In this document: piece after piece, positions 31,041-43,136 of the stretch
Layout of the letters: the number at the start of each line of letters is the position of its first letter
Numbering within the stretch: position 1 is the stretch's first letter
Assembly: GCA_009767595.1 (NCBI GenBank)
Contig: VSDK01006506.1
Location: 101,673-165,672, forward strand
Direction: 5' to 3'
Source: Symbiodinium kawagutii
Lineage: Eukaryota; Sar; Dinophyceae; Suessiales; Symbiodiniaceae
DNA length: 64,000 nt
Notes under the pieces: model-generated
The model's database searches: none
Seen by the model: the letters and a program-made list of their open reading frames with translations, nothing else
Told to the model about the DNA's origin: nothing
Made by a program: the position numbers and the translations under genes

Positions 31041-32510
31041 ATGGTCACAAAGGCGGATGACCCAGAGGCCAGGAAGGCCACATGGGAGGCGGCAGGGCAG
31101 CCTCTTTTCACGCGCATGTGGACCTACAAAGAGCTGCAAGAGATGGAGGCGAAGCCTGGGTTTGCTAGGCCAGGCAGTCATCCCAATGCGCATCTGGAGA
31201 CACCGAAGAATTGGCCCAAAGACACCAAGATTGACCCGAAACAATGGGTCTTTTGGCTTCCAGAGGGTTGGAAGCAAGGCTTGCGGACACAAGAGGCGAG
31301 TGGCAACGTGCTGGCATGCTATTTCAACCAGGAAGGTAGGAGATTCTGGAACAGACCTTCCATCGAAAAGTTCCTGGGTAGAAGCCTTCCCAAAAAGGCC
31401 CCCCCAGTGAAGGAAAAAAACGAAGATGAAAGTTCCAAAGGCCGTGCAAGGTATGTCACCGATGACGATGCGTTCCCCACTTGGCCTGACGGTGATTGGC
31501 TTCCCAAAGACTGGAAAGTTGGATTCCGCCAAAAGCAGGAGTCTCTACACAGAATCGTAGCCCCTCCCAACCAGGACAGCTTTCTTTATTTCTATTTCTT
31601 TTATCGTATCAAATTTGTCAAGTGGCTTTGTACTTTTCAATCTTAGACCTTGGCGAGATTCGGGCAGTGCAGGATCACGGCTTTTGTTATCACAAATCCA
31701 GTGCGCTAGAGTACATAGAGAGCAACGGCGCCAGGGGTCTAACGGCTTTCGACACTTCCAGAGCGAATCCTGCGGTGACTGGCAAGCGGAAGGGCTCCAG
31801 GTCGACATCAGTAGCCCGGCGGCGATACAAGTTCGCCAAAGCGGAGGATTACGAGGAGGCCAGACAGATAGATCAGATAGGCAAAAGTTGTCCAAGAGCC
31901 ACTTCCTTCACTCTCCTTCACCTTCCTTCCTTTCCCGTCAAGTTGGTCCCTATCTAGCTAAAGGGTGTCACCTGCTGTGTTATGAGCACTTGGCTCTCCT
32001 GGGTTCTGGTGAACCTGGGAGGCTCTCCACCTTGTTCTAGGGCTCGTGGTCGGGTTAGCTTGGGGAACGGTTGGATCTCACTTGGGTTTGTTCTACCTTT
32101 TCCATCCTTTTCCATGGTTCAGAAGCAAGTTGCGATGTGAGCTGCGATTTTGTTCACATTCTGCTGACCGCTCTAGGGAAGACTCTTGCACATCAGCTGC
32201 AAATCCATCAGTTCTCTCAGGTGAGGAATTTCAAGGTCTTCGAAATGCCGCTGAACCAATCAGATCGCAAAGCCGCTGCCATTGACGAATTCGAGCAATA
32301 CACCACAACCAGACAGGAGGGCTGGGCCGGGAGGCCTCCCCGGCAGGTTGAGCTGGTGAGATTTGATCCATTCAGCTCCAACTCAGCGGTTCGCAAGCTC
32401 AACACATCAATTGACTACCTAAAGGCTCTGCAAAAAATGCACCACATTCGCACCGCGACTCCATAGTTTTTCCATCCATGTTCTGACCCATGGAGAACAC
32501 AAACGTTCAT
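30640..32510 (+). repeat. Large direct duplication, left partner (5' half of MBD-like copy 2 plus upstream DNA)
   Basis: Nearly identical to about 36080-37966, covering the upstream region, exons 1-3 and part of exon 4. Copy 1 is clearly more diverged over the same interval. Confidence 0.85.
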
Positions 32511-35163
32511 GGGGCACTTGAGGAGCTCTACGAGGCTTTGGTGGCCAGTGGCTTCAAGGAGCCGACGTTGGTCTTGGTCAGCTTTTTCAAGCACAAGAAA
32601 GGCACCTTGAAAGCTGAAGAGTAGTCGCTGTGGCCGCCGCTGCGGCACGGGGCAAAGTTCCTGGCCATTGGTCTTTGGTGAAATGAGGTGATACCCAGCC
32701 TTGGGAGAGGGGACGCCGCTACCCAGCCTTTTTGATTAGTGCGTACCGACTTTGCAAGTTTCTGATGCTTTGCATGCCCTCACTTGCTTTCTGAAACCGT
32801 AGCTGCTTTTGCCGGACTTTCGAAACGGTGGAGTGGCATAGAGTGGCTAGTTTCAGTAGTGGGGCACATGTGCCCAAGTGGCTGAAATCTTGGTTGGTCC
32901 AGCTGGGCTGGGCAAGGTTGTACCTGCTTGGCGCTTGCGGCTTACAGTTCATAGGCCCAAAGTCCATGCTGGGAGAAACGCTTCCCCGATGGGCGGCAAC
33001 CCCTGACCTGTCTTAGCTTCATCTAGCTAGGCTGCCAACTTTGTTTTTGACAGCGTTTTCATGTCATTAGAAAGTTGTGTTTTGTGGCATTTTGTGGTGT
33101 AATTAAAACGTCGCTGCGTGAACGCAGGTTGCGTAAAAGCGTCTCTCTGCGAAAGCTTCCAAGCCAGTGAGCGCATTGTATGTAGAAGTCGTGCAAGGGC
33201 GAGTTGTGCAAAAGCTCAGCCCCAGTGTGACAGCTTCGTTGTGCACGTACAAGCTTTGCCATGTAAGAGCTGGGCTGTGTCTACACGGTTGTTTTAAGAG
33301 TTTGAGGTTGAAGGCACATTTATTGGGGGAACACCACCAATACACTACCTACGAAAGAGCTTCGCGGTGTAAAATCTGAATTGTGTCGGCGCTTGGACCG
33401 CGTCGCGTCGCCAATCCACATAATGCACTATCCTGCAAGCACAAGTTGTGTCAAAGCGTTTCACTTGCTGCATTGTCTAAACAAAAGTGGGGTGGGATCT
33501 GTGCTGTGTACAGGAAGAGTTGTGCAAACCAATGCGTCGCCCACTCTAAGAACAGTAAAACACAGATGAAATCACAGTAGCCGCATTCGCAGTTGCTTCA
33601 TAAACTGAGGGGAAAGAAGTGGACCGGAGGAAAGAGAAGACAGTAAGATCTCAAGGAGAGAATCGAAAATACGGAAATCGTAGCAAGACTTGCTTGCCAA
33701 GCTCACAACTACAAACTGTGGCTACAACTTGATCTGAGGCAAACGATAAAAGCAGCATTTCTTAGTTTGGCACTCATAGGCACACCGAACTAGCTCATTC
33801 TGGGGGCATGATCCTGTGGCATCTTGGGCACCCCTCACATCACAAGCCAGGAAACGTATCTTCACAACGCAATCCCCGGTTGAAGCCAGCACAGGCACGG
33901 TAAGATTCATCTTCAAATCAACAACCACCGCACCAAACAACTCTCTGCAGCTCATGAACTCTTCCAAGAGCCCATCAACAACTGTGAACAACCAGCAGTA
34001 GTGATTGGAAACGGTCAATCTAAAATGGCTACTCCTAGTAGTAGTGATTAATAAATACCCAACGCTATCGATTGATAGAGTCGTTTGTGAGGATTCTCCT
34101 CGAAGCTGCCAGGGTGACTTGGGCCACGTGATCAAGAACATACAGCAAAGGCAATCCCAAGCACAGCTGAGACGGACCATCATCTGAAGAGTCGAAAGCC
34201 ATTCCAAGTAGCCACTAGATGCCATTAGTAGCCACCATAGACCATTCTGATTGAACATCAATACGCGTCACAAACCGTTTAATCAACCATGATGAATCAT
34301 CACTGTTGGTACTAACCGGGACCGTTTTCACCAGGCAAGGAACTTCCGCCAAAGCCCAAGATCGCTGAGAAGATGATGGGAATGTGGTACCAGAGGCCTG
34401 CACGGTTCAATGACAAAGTAGTGTACCAAAAGCTTGGCTTCAGCGAACGACTTGGAGAGAAGAAACTCTATTGCTCCAAGATGCACATCTTTTGGAGCAA
34501 GGCAGCTGGGGTAGGGATGGTGTGGCATGGTGCTGCTTGGTTTGGCATGGTGTGGCACGTGGAGGTTCAAGTGTGCATTCTGTGCATTTGGGAAGAGATA
34601 CAAATGATATGTGTACATTTGCACTGGGGACATGTGGATAGACGGGCGTGTTTACTCGAACAAAAAACCCACATAATTGCCCACATACCTAGATCCCGAC
34701 ATATATGGACGCATTCGTACTCATGCATAAGAAAAATGTACCGGGCATATGCACTTTAATGCATTTGCATATGTAAAGACCAGGCATTTTTTTGCATGCA
34801 TGTGTACATGCCCATGTGCACGCACAATTGTGAATGTACATGTGCTTGTGGATTTGCAAACGGGTGTAGGTGCATAAATCTGCACCGTAGGTCGAAAGGT
34901 CGAAAGGAATATGTGTTTGTGATAGTGTGCAGATACGTATGTCGAGATAGCATGGTCTTTATGTACGTGTGTATGTGTCTTACATGGGTGTTAAAGAGCA
35001 GGGTCCCCGCAGGGGTCGGGGCTTCAAGGAATACAAATGCTGGAAAATGGGCGCTCTCAATGATGACTTCGCGGGATTCTTGAGATGCGATGAAGATGTG
35101 GAGCGGCCCTTTGAGACCACGAAACGTTGGAAAGTTGTGAAGCAGCAACTGTGCAATGCTTGA
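31041..35163 (+). CDS. MBD-like gene copy 2 (hybrid copy)
   Basis: Exons: 31041-31574, 31673-31867 (or 31870), 32221-32316, about 32490-32624, 34340-34501, 35029-35163 (TGA). Exon 1 (178 codons) and the 98-bp GA-AG intron (31575-31672) read cleanly. The two MBD-like modules are LPEGWKQGLRTQEASG with CYFNQEGRRFWNRPSIEKFL, and WLPKDWKVGFRQ with DHGFCYHKSSALEYIESNG. A 13-bp insertion (ATAGATCAGATAG) sits at the exon 2 donor; a GA donor after ATA would keep phase. The exon 3 donor is GA here but GC in copy 1. The 5' half matches copy 3 and the 3' half matches copy 1, with the switch inside exon 4 (32510-32555). This is the copy most likely to be intact together with copy 1. Confidence 0.6.
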
Positions 35164-36483
35164 GAGCTGAACTTAGCGTCTCCGTGCACGGCTGGGGAGT
35201 GCCGAGAAAAAAGGTGTGACCAGCTCTGCAGGAATGGGGAGGCCTTACCCAGGGCAGGTCAGTAGTTTCCGAACGAAGGTCCAAAGGTGCGTCGGATTTT
35301 CACACAACTCCACCATGCAAGGTGAGTTGGTCTGCACATGTTTCCACAAGTCCGCTGCGACTTGTCACTTTGCAGAGCGTGTTGGTCCTCTGGCGTCAGG
35401 CTTTGGGCTGGCAGAGGTGCCGCGAGCGATTTTCTGCTAATCTGGAAAGGGAAAAACCATCCAGTCGTAGCCTGTCCGGATGTGGATTTCCGGCTAGCTG
35501 GGTTAACCAAGGACAGCACACATTCAACGAATGCAGGTGGCATGGACCATGAGACAGTGTAAGATGTCAGATGTCATAAGCACACCTGGGAGACAGTGTC
35601 CCACATTGCTTTGAACCAGTATATTTGGCCATTGCAGAAGCACTGGTCGCTTCCTTGATTTCTAACTGCATTAATTGAGTTGTTCATGAATGCGTGTGAG
35701 ATTATGTCAGGTATGTTGAAATATGTGACCATGTCATAGACTGTAGATGTAGGGGCACATTTACTGCACACAGAAATCAATAGAATATCAGTAGATACAG
35801 ACAGGATCAGACAGGTAGGACTAGATCAGATTGGATTAGAATAGCTTAAATTAGATTAGATTGGAATAGATGGATCGATAGATTGATAGCACAATAGCAG
35901 AGCAGCATGCTCTCGGTAGCAAGGATGCCAAACAAATCCCAAGTGACAGTGCAGTTCGGTCAGGGGATGTCAGGGGTACAGTGAAATCCAAACAGCTGAT
36001 CCAGCATTTGTGGAGTTGTACCGGGTGTCTGCCATTCCCAAGCTGAATGATGGCTAGTTTTGCTTGAATGATGTCAAATCATTGTCTACTAGTGATGGTT
36101 GCTTAGTCAAATGGCTTTCCGGGGGATCCATTGCCAGGGCAGGGATGTGGGGCTCGTTCTGCGTGAATTGTTTTGCTTCTGATCCATGGCTTGACAAGTC
36201 CTAGTTACGAAAAATGCAGATGGTCCTTTGGTCCCTCATGCACACCGAGCTGTCACACGCACACTTCCACATAATCACACAGACAAAGTGATGACAGAGC
36301 CCACATGAAACAACCATCCAAACAGCAACACATAGATACTTCACACATCTGCGCGTTCGGGTTCATGGTGTTCATGCTATTTGTTTTTAGATCGGTTACA
36401 TTGGGGTACGGTATCAGCTATGTTCATGAGACTTTTGAGAGGCTTGCTTCAACACAAGCAGTTCGTTGCTGATCCTTGATGCC
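35164..36483. other. Spacer between MBD-like copies 2 and 3
   Basis: Matches the spacer between copies 1 and 2 almost base for base, apart from a shorter (TTAGA)n tract and small indels. No gene seen. Confidence 0.55.
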
Positions 36484-39400
36484 ATGGTCACAAAGGTGGA
36501 TGACCCAGAGGCCAGGAAGGCCAAATGGGAGGCGGCAGGGCAGCCTCTTTTCACGCGCATGTGGACCTACAAAGAGCTGCAAGAGATGGAGGCGAAGCCT
36601 GGGTTTGTTAGGCCAGGCAGTCATCCCAATGCGCATCTGGAGACACCGAAGAATTGGCCCAAAGACACCAAGATTGACCCGAAACAATGGGTCTTTTGGC
36701 TTCCAGAGGGTTGGAAGCAAGGCTTGCGGACACAAGAGGCGAGTGGCAACGTGCTGGCATGCTATTTCAACCAGGAAGGTAGGAGATTCTGGAACAGACC
36801 TTCCATCGAAAAGTTCCTGGGTAGAAGCCTTCCAAAAAGGCCCCCCCAGTGAAGGAAAAAAACGAAGATGAAAGTTCCAAAGGCCGCGCAAGGTATGTCA
36901 CCGATGACGATGCGTTCCCCACTTGGCCTGACGGTGATTGGCTTCCCAAAGACTGGAAAGTTGGATTCCGCCAAAAGCAGGAGTCTCTACACAGAATCGT
37001 AGCCCCTCCCAACCAGGACAGCTTTCTTTATTTCTATTTCTTTTATCGTATCAAATTTGTCAAGTGGCTTTGTACTTTTCAATCTTAGACCTTAGCGAGA
37101 TTCGGGCAGTGCAGGATCACGGCTTTTGTTATCACAAATCCAGTGCGCTGGAGTACATAGAGAGCAACGGCGCCAGGGGTCTAACGGCTTTCGACACTTC
37201 CAGGGCGAATCCTGGGGTGACTGGCAAGCGTAAGGGCTCCAGGTCGACATCAGTAGCCCGCCGGCGATACAAGTTCGCCAAAGCGGAGGATTACGAGGAG
37301 GCCAGACAGATAGATCAGATAGGCAAAAGTTGTCCAAGAGCCACTTCCTTCACTCTCCTTCACCTTCCTTCCTTTCCCGTCAACTTTGTCCCTATCTAGC
37401 TAAAGGGTGTCACCTGCTGTGTTATGAACACTTGGCTCTCCTGGGTTCTGGTGAACCTGGGAGGCTCTCCACCTTGTTCTAGGGCTCGCGGTCGGGGTAG
37501 CTTGGGGAACGGTTGGATCTCACTTGGGTTTATTCTACCTTTTCCATCCTTTTCCATGGTTCAGAAGCAAGTTGCGATGTGAGCTGCCATTTTGTTCACA
37601 TTCTGCTGACCGCTCTAGGGAAGATTCTTGCACATCAGCTGCAAAGCCATCAGTTCTCTCAGGTGAGGAATTTCAAGGTCTTCGAAATGCCGCTGAACCA
37701 ATCAGATCGCAAAGCCGCTGCCATTGACGACTTCGAGCAATACAACACAACCAGACAGGAGGGCTGGGCCGGGAGGCCTCGGCCGGGAGGCCTCGCCGGC
37801 AGGTTGAGCTGGTGAGATTTGATCCATTCAGCTCCAGCTCAGCGGTTCGCAAGCTCAACACATCAATTGACTACCTAAAGGCTCTGCAAAAAATGCACCA
37901 CATTCGCACCGCGACTCCATAGTTTTTCCATCCATGTTCTGACCCATGGAGAACACAAACGTTCATGGGGCACTTGAGGAGCTCTACGAGGCTTTGGTGG
38001 CCAGTGGCTTTAAGGGGCCGACGTTGGTCTTGGTCAGCTTTTTCAAGCACAAGAAAGGCACCTTGAAAGCTGAGAGCTGCTGCAAAAAGGAGCAAAGTTC
38101 GTGGCAACTGGTGAAATGAGGAGTTTTTTTGGTAGAAAAACCGCCACTTTGATTTGTGCGTCACGGGCAATCCCGTGTATTTTGAGCAACCCCTGACATT
38201 GCGGGTGAAGATTCGCTTGCCAAATTCACAATTGCACGGCTGGGCCTGAGAACAGATAAACGAGGCATTTCTTAGTTCGGCACGCACTGGCATGTGACCA
38301 CGTGGCATCTGGGGCACTCCTCATACACAAAAAGTCTTGGCTGCGAGCCAGAAAAAAATATCTTGAAATTGCGGCCCCCAATCTGTCCTGGGACAGGTGA
38401 TGGTTGAAGCCAACACTGACACAGCAAAGTACACCTTCAGAATCAACAAGCACTGCACCAAACAACTCACTGCAGCTCATCAACTTCTCCAAAATCCTGT
38501 CAACAAATGCGAATCACCAATGGCCACTTTAATGTTCACATAAACCATTTTCAACAATCCTTGTTGTCCACCACCACCACCACCACCACCACCACCACCA
38601 CCACCATCAGCCTCTCAAAGAACTTCCGCCAAAGCCCAAGATCGCTGAGAAGATGATGGGACTGTGGTACCAGAGGCCTGCACGGTTCAATGACAAAGTG
38701 GTGTACCAAAAGGTTGGCTTCAGCGAAAGACTTGGGGAAAAGAAACTCTGCTGCTCCAAGATGCACATCTTTTGGAGCAAGGCAGCTGGACCAGGGATGG
38801 TGTGGCATGGTGTGGCACATTGAGTTTCAAATGTGCACTCTGAACATGTGGGCGCACAATGGCGCACATGTGAGTGCTCCATTCACATGTACAGGCGCAT
38901 CCGCACGTGTGAATTTATGTGTCCATCAATATTTTCAGGCGTTTGTGGCTGTGGGTATAGGTGCCTTTCTGTGGGTATGTGGATGTATGTGTCAGGATCA
39001 CAAGAGTCCTAGTCCGGCAGCCTACTTAGAATGACATTAGTTGATGTGAGTGATATGTTTTCTTTCATTGAAGTAGAAGGCCGCAAGCGACTAAAAGCCG
39101 CACTTCCCAATGTCAGCGCTAGCCAACTGGCCAGGTTGGCGCTAGGTACGTCTTTAGGAATCTGTGATTCATCATGCTTTGTTGCTAAGCTCCACACTTC
39201 TGATCACAGTCTCTGGGCTTGAAAGACCACCTGCTAACAAGATCCAATTAGTCGAGTGTTTGTTTTGGTAGACTGTTTTTTCGCACTAGATCTGTGCTCG
39301 CCAGCAAGAGTTTCAAAAATGCATGTTCGGCCAATAGTGGCACTTCGGCTTAAGGCCTTGGAGTGCGAAGCGGTTTCTTTAATAATTTTTGCACAGAAAC

Positions 39401-40081
39401 GAGCTACCATTGGGAAACCTGACCGACCATATGACGTGACCATGTCGCTTTCATGGAAACAATGCGCATACAATGGCATACAACAAGAAAAAACTTTGAT
39501 CTAAAGTCAGCCGCGCTAGCAACGTTTCCCAGTTGAAGCCTCAGAGATCAAAAAAGAAATAAAGAGCAGTCATGTGGGCACATGTACAAACCAACATGTA
39601 CGGAAGTTCAGGTGCTGCAACGTCCCATGGAGTCGGGTAATGCCGCATAGCCCCGCGTAGTGTGGGAGTGCATTGTAGTGTCGGGGGGTGGTTGTTTGAT
39701 GCCGTCAACTGTCATGTTGCGCAGTGCAAATGTAACTGGCGATGAGGTGCATCAACACAATCCAATGTGTTGCAACGCTATGCCGTTCTATCCACTCCTG
39801 TGGGCGTGTGCAGTGTACGTAGACGTATGGTTATGCAAATATGTTATAAGATATGGCAAGCAGGTACGTATGTATGTCTAGGTAGCATGGACTTTATGTC
39901 TGCATGTGCATGTCAAAGAGACGGGCCAGTGCGGGGCCGCTTCAAGGAATACAAATGCTGGAAGATGGGCGCTCTCAATGATGACTTCGCGGGATTCTTG
40001 AGATGCGACGAAGATGTGGAGCGGCCCTTTGAGACAACGAAACGTTGGAAAGTTGTGAAACAGCAACTGTGCAGTGCTTGA
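36484..40081 (+). pseudogene. MBD-like gene copy 3, probably broken
   Basis: Exon positions correspond to copies 1 and 2: 36484-37016, 37115-37309, 37663-37758, about 37946-38073, 38620-38781, 39947-40081 (TGA). Exon 1 is 533 bp, one less than the 534 bp of copy 2: TTCCC has become TTCC near 36831, and the frame runs into a stop just after the first MBD-like module (SLPKRPPQ). The acceptor of exon 5 reads CAAAG|AAC where copies 1 and 2 read CAAG|GAAC, so the AG has moved by one base and phase would be lost. A 19-bp tandem duplication also lies in the intron after exon 3. Either lesion alone could be a sequencing error; together they favour a pseudogene. Confidence 0.6.
38568..38606. repeat. 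(CCA)n microsatellite in intron 4 of copy 3
   Basis: About 13 uninterrupted CAC/CCA triplets, ending 14 bases before exon 5. It is absent from copies 1 and 2. Confidence 0.9.
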
Positions 40082-41290
40082 GAGCTGGTTTCAGCATCTC
40101 TGTGCACGGCTTGGGGGGTGCCGAGAGAAAAGGTGCGACCAGTTCTGCGTGGCCAGGGCAGGGGTTCCGGACGAAGGTCCGAACGTGCATGGGTTTTGCA
40201 GTGACAGTGGATTTTCCAGCTATCCGGGCCAATCTACCGGAGGGCAACATGAATTGTATAAATGTTTCAAATTCAACACCGGTGGCATGAGCAAAATTCC
40301 TGAGACACTGTAAGAGAGTGTTCCACGCTGCTTCCAACCAGCGATTGGCAAAGCTCTGGTGGGTTCCTTGATTTCCAATTCCATTCATTCGTGAGGTACG
40401 TTGACAGACCTCACCAGAAAACACCAGAGAGAGAGAGATACCTTGTTACCTTAGCATATTTGTTGCCAGTGCGCATATGGAGTGCAGCCTTGCTATGCTT
40501 TGCTACGCGTCACCACAGCATGCATTTCCCACGTGGCCAGGACCCCACAGCGCTACGTCTTGGGACGCGTGGTGAAGTGAGTTGGGCCCGTGCGGATCTT
40601 CAGATCGTCGTTTCTTTGGTCACTTGGGATATGATATCTTGGGGAGTTTGGGATGAGTTTGGAGTTGATTTTTTTCAAAACATGCATTCATTTGTTTCAG
40701 CCATTTCTCACTGAGGGCCTTGGCAACGTCGTTTTGAACGCCGGAGTGCAAGTTGAAAGCGTTGAAGTTATATGACATTATGAGGTTAGCATTCATTTTG
40801 ACCCAGGGACCTAAGGAGAGGGGGAGTTGAGAACACATAGTTTGGGGGTTGCGGGGTTTTCTTTCTTATGCTCTGCTCACTCTGCTCTCCTTGATGATCA
40901 AGAGGCCCAGTAGCAAAGCAGCATGCTGTTGGTAGCAATGATGCCCAAGAAGTCACACCTTTCCGCGTAGTGCCTTGCAAGTACAGTGACATCCAAATAG
41001 CTCGAATAGCTGCTAATTCTCTTGTGGCGCGTGATCCAATATCGCCGGATTTGTACCGGATACCCGGCATTCCCAAGCTTCATACAGCTTTGCGGTTTGA
41101 TTGCGCTGGTGAACCCGCAATACTTTCCAATCCCCCTACAATCGGGAAATCATTGCCAGCCTCAGCATTGCTTTCCTTAAAATATAGTGTGAAGAATTAT
41201 TTCTGTGAAGCAGGTGGCGGGTGGTGATGTATTGAGACAAGAAAAGTGTCCAAAGCCAACAACTTTCCGCTTTCCCACCATCCTGCTGCC
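40082..41290. other. Region downstream of copy 3, no supported gene
   Basis: Sequence to about 40400 is a diverged version of the DNA downstream of copies 1 and 2. Beyond it only short frames are seen. Confidence 0.4.
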
Positions 41291-41882
41291 ATGGCCGGAC
41301 CTTCGCCGGGAAAGACGCCTGCCCTGGCGGGACGTTGGCAGGGCAGTGAGGGTGAATATGTAGCAACCATCAAAGGCTCCAGCATCGTTTGGCCGGACAA
41401 GTCCCAGAAGGAATTTAAGCTTGAACTTCGACAAGAAGCTTCAGGCGCTCAATCCTCATGGTTTTGCAGAATTTTTGGTCACCTCTGAGTGAGCAGGAGG
41501 TGACAGAGGGCACTAATTATTCCAGACAGCAGAACTTAGCACCACATTCGTACACTTTCTTGCTCCAATAGTGTTTCTCTGTCAGCCAATCTATATTCAA
41601 TTACTCAATGAAAAACACAAAGTGTGGCTGCCAGGTGATGAAAGTCAGTGCCACTTCCTGACCTTCGAGTTAAATGGTGAAGAGTACACCGCCAAAGTAG
41701 CAACTGAAGATCGTTTAGAGTTCAACGATGGCGATGTATGGCTGAAACCGCGCAAGAAGCCCGCCGCACCGCGAAAACGCAAAGCCGTGGAGGACAGGGG
41801 TGTCATCTCAGTCCTTTGCGTGTCAGCTAAGACTAAGTTAAAGAGGTTAAAGTTGATTGGATTGACGGGGAATGGGGGATGA
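41291..41882 (+). CDS. Gene start with beta-rich W-x-G module, two exons
   Basis: ATG 41291 sits in a good initiation context (CTGCCATGGC). Exon 1 reads MAGPSPGKTPALAGRWQGSE and GEYVATIKGSSIVWPDKSQK. A second coding block (about 41586-41803) reads QLLNEKHKVWLPGDESQCHF, LNGEEYTAKVATEDRLEFND, then GDVWLKPRKKPAAPRKRK. Both resemble a short beta module of the form 'W.G....I.G..I.W.DG..W'. The basic end suggests a nuclear protein. The exon 1 donor is undecided: GA at AAG|GAATTT or GC at CAG|GCGCTC. It may continue into the exons at 42.6-48 kb. Confidence 0.45.
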
Positions 41883-42593
41883 TCATGGATGATCGCCTTG
41901 TTTCAAGTCATGCCGGGCCAGGACAGTGGGGTTCGAAGGTACAAAGTGGCATCCAGCAAAAAAGTCGGCATTTTGCCCAAGCCCGACATCGAGGCTGAGG
42001 TCAAAGATTACTTACAGCCCGGCGCGACGCTAGGACGATAAGTGGAGAGGGGAGCATCCAAGATGTCGCGCATCGCAACTAGTGACCACTGATTGTCATT
42101 GTTGGGTGCGCTATTGCCGAGATTTTCATTAAGTGATCATTTGAGGGATGGTGACCTATGAAAGGCTGCCGTGCAGCACCAGTTTATATTGAAATGGGGA
42201 AGAGGGAAACATCGGCAAACATCGGGAAACCTTTTCTGACGCTCGTTTTGGAACGCGTTCTCTGAGGATGTTTGAAGCCTCGGAAGAGTGGGTTGATCCT
42301 CGAGACGAACGCAAGTTTTTTTTCCTGGAGTCGCATCATGGCTGGGTGCCCGAATGTTCCCGCCCCTTGGCATGCTGCGATTTGACCTTGACGTGGAACG
42401 GACTCGTTGGACATCTCTTGGGAACCATCCGTGCCAGGAAAATCACCAGCTGCAAATGGCGAGCATAAACAACCACAGGTTGCTTCCTGCAGGAATTTCC
42501 AGGAATAATCCGGTACTAATCATGACTAATCATGACCATTCATAGCAATCAATCTTCCACCACCTGCCATTGACATCCATTGACCAACAAGCT

Positions 42594-42765
42594 CCGCAAG
42601 CACCACAGGGCACTGGGGCAGGGCTCCCGAGGCAAAGATGTCACGAAGGTCGTGGTGGTGGAACACCTCACCGCCGCGCAGAAACGCGCGCGTGAGGCGC
42701 GCGAAGCCCGGGAGGCCGCGGCCTCAGCCGCCGCAGAGGAGGCTGAGGAGGCCATGGGAGCGGAG
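42594..42765 (+). CDS. Internal exon: Ala/Glu/Arg-rich helix
   Basis: After an AAG acceptor the frame reads HHRALGQGSRGKDVTKVVVV, then EHLTAAQKRAREAREAREAA and an AAEEAEEAMGAE segment, a long charged helix. GC content is much higher than in the flanks, which marks an exon. It is likely part of the same gene as the neighbouring exons; function unknown. Confidence 0.4.
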
Positions 42766-42947
42766 GGAGGACATGGGAAGGCATGGGAGGACAGGGTGAA
42801 GCCTTGGCAGAGCCGGTTGGGAGGACACAATCGGAGTGACATGTTCCGTGGGAGTTGTAGTTTCGGCAGATTTCTGCAACGAACCGATGATCACAAGCAA
42901 TTCTCTTCAGCTTTATCACCTGTCTCCACTTCCCCAAGATCCACCGG

Positions 42948-43136
42948 GGCTCCCAGGCGATGCCCGAGGATGGCGCTGAGCAAACAGAAGCGCCTGAGAC
43001 CCCTGCCGCGCCACGGCGGAGATTGGCTGGGCCCCCGGCAGGCCCGAACTCCCAGGCTCCCAGGCGATGCCCGAGGATGGCGCTGAGCAAACAGAAGCGC
43101 CTGAGACCCCTGCCGCGCCACGGCGGAGATTGGCTG
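42948..43136 (+). repeat. Tandem duplication with 107-bp period
   Basis: An 82-bp block (42948-43029) recurs exactly at 43055-43136, with a further diverged 25 bp in each unit. Each copy contains CCCAG|GCGATG at the same position. Confidence 0.85.

Noticed and set aside
32317-32466. Extra coding segment after exon 3 of MBD-like copy 2 (RFDPFSSNSAVRKLNTSIDY)
   Set aside because: It reads well in copy 2, but copy 1 is degenerate here and copy 3 has a frame-changing duplication, so it is treated as intronic; transcripts could reverse this.
39031-39222. Small ORF inside intron 5 of copy 3
   Set aside because: No counterpart in copies 1 and 2 and no domain; likely chance or a decayed insertion.
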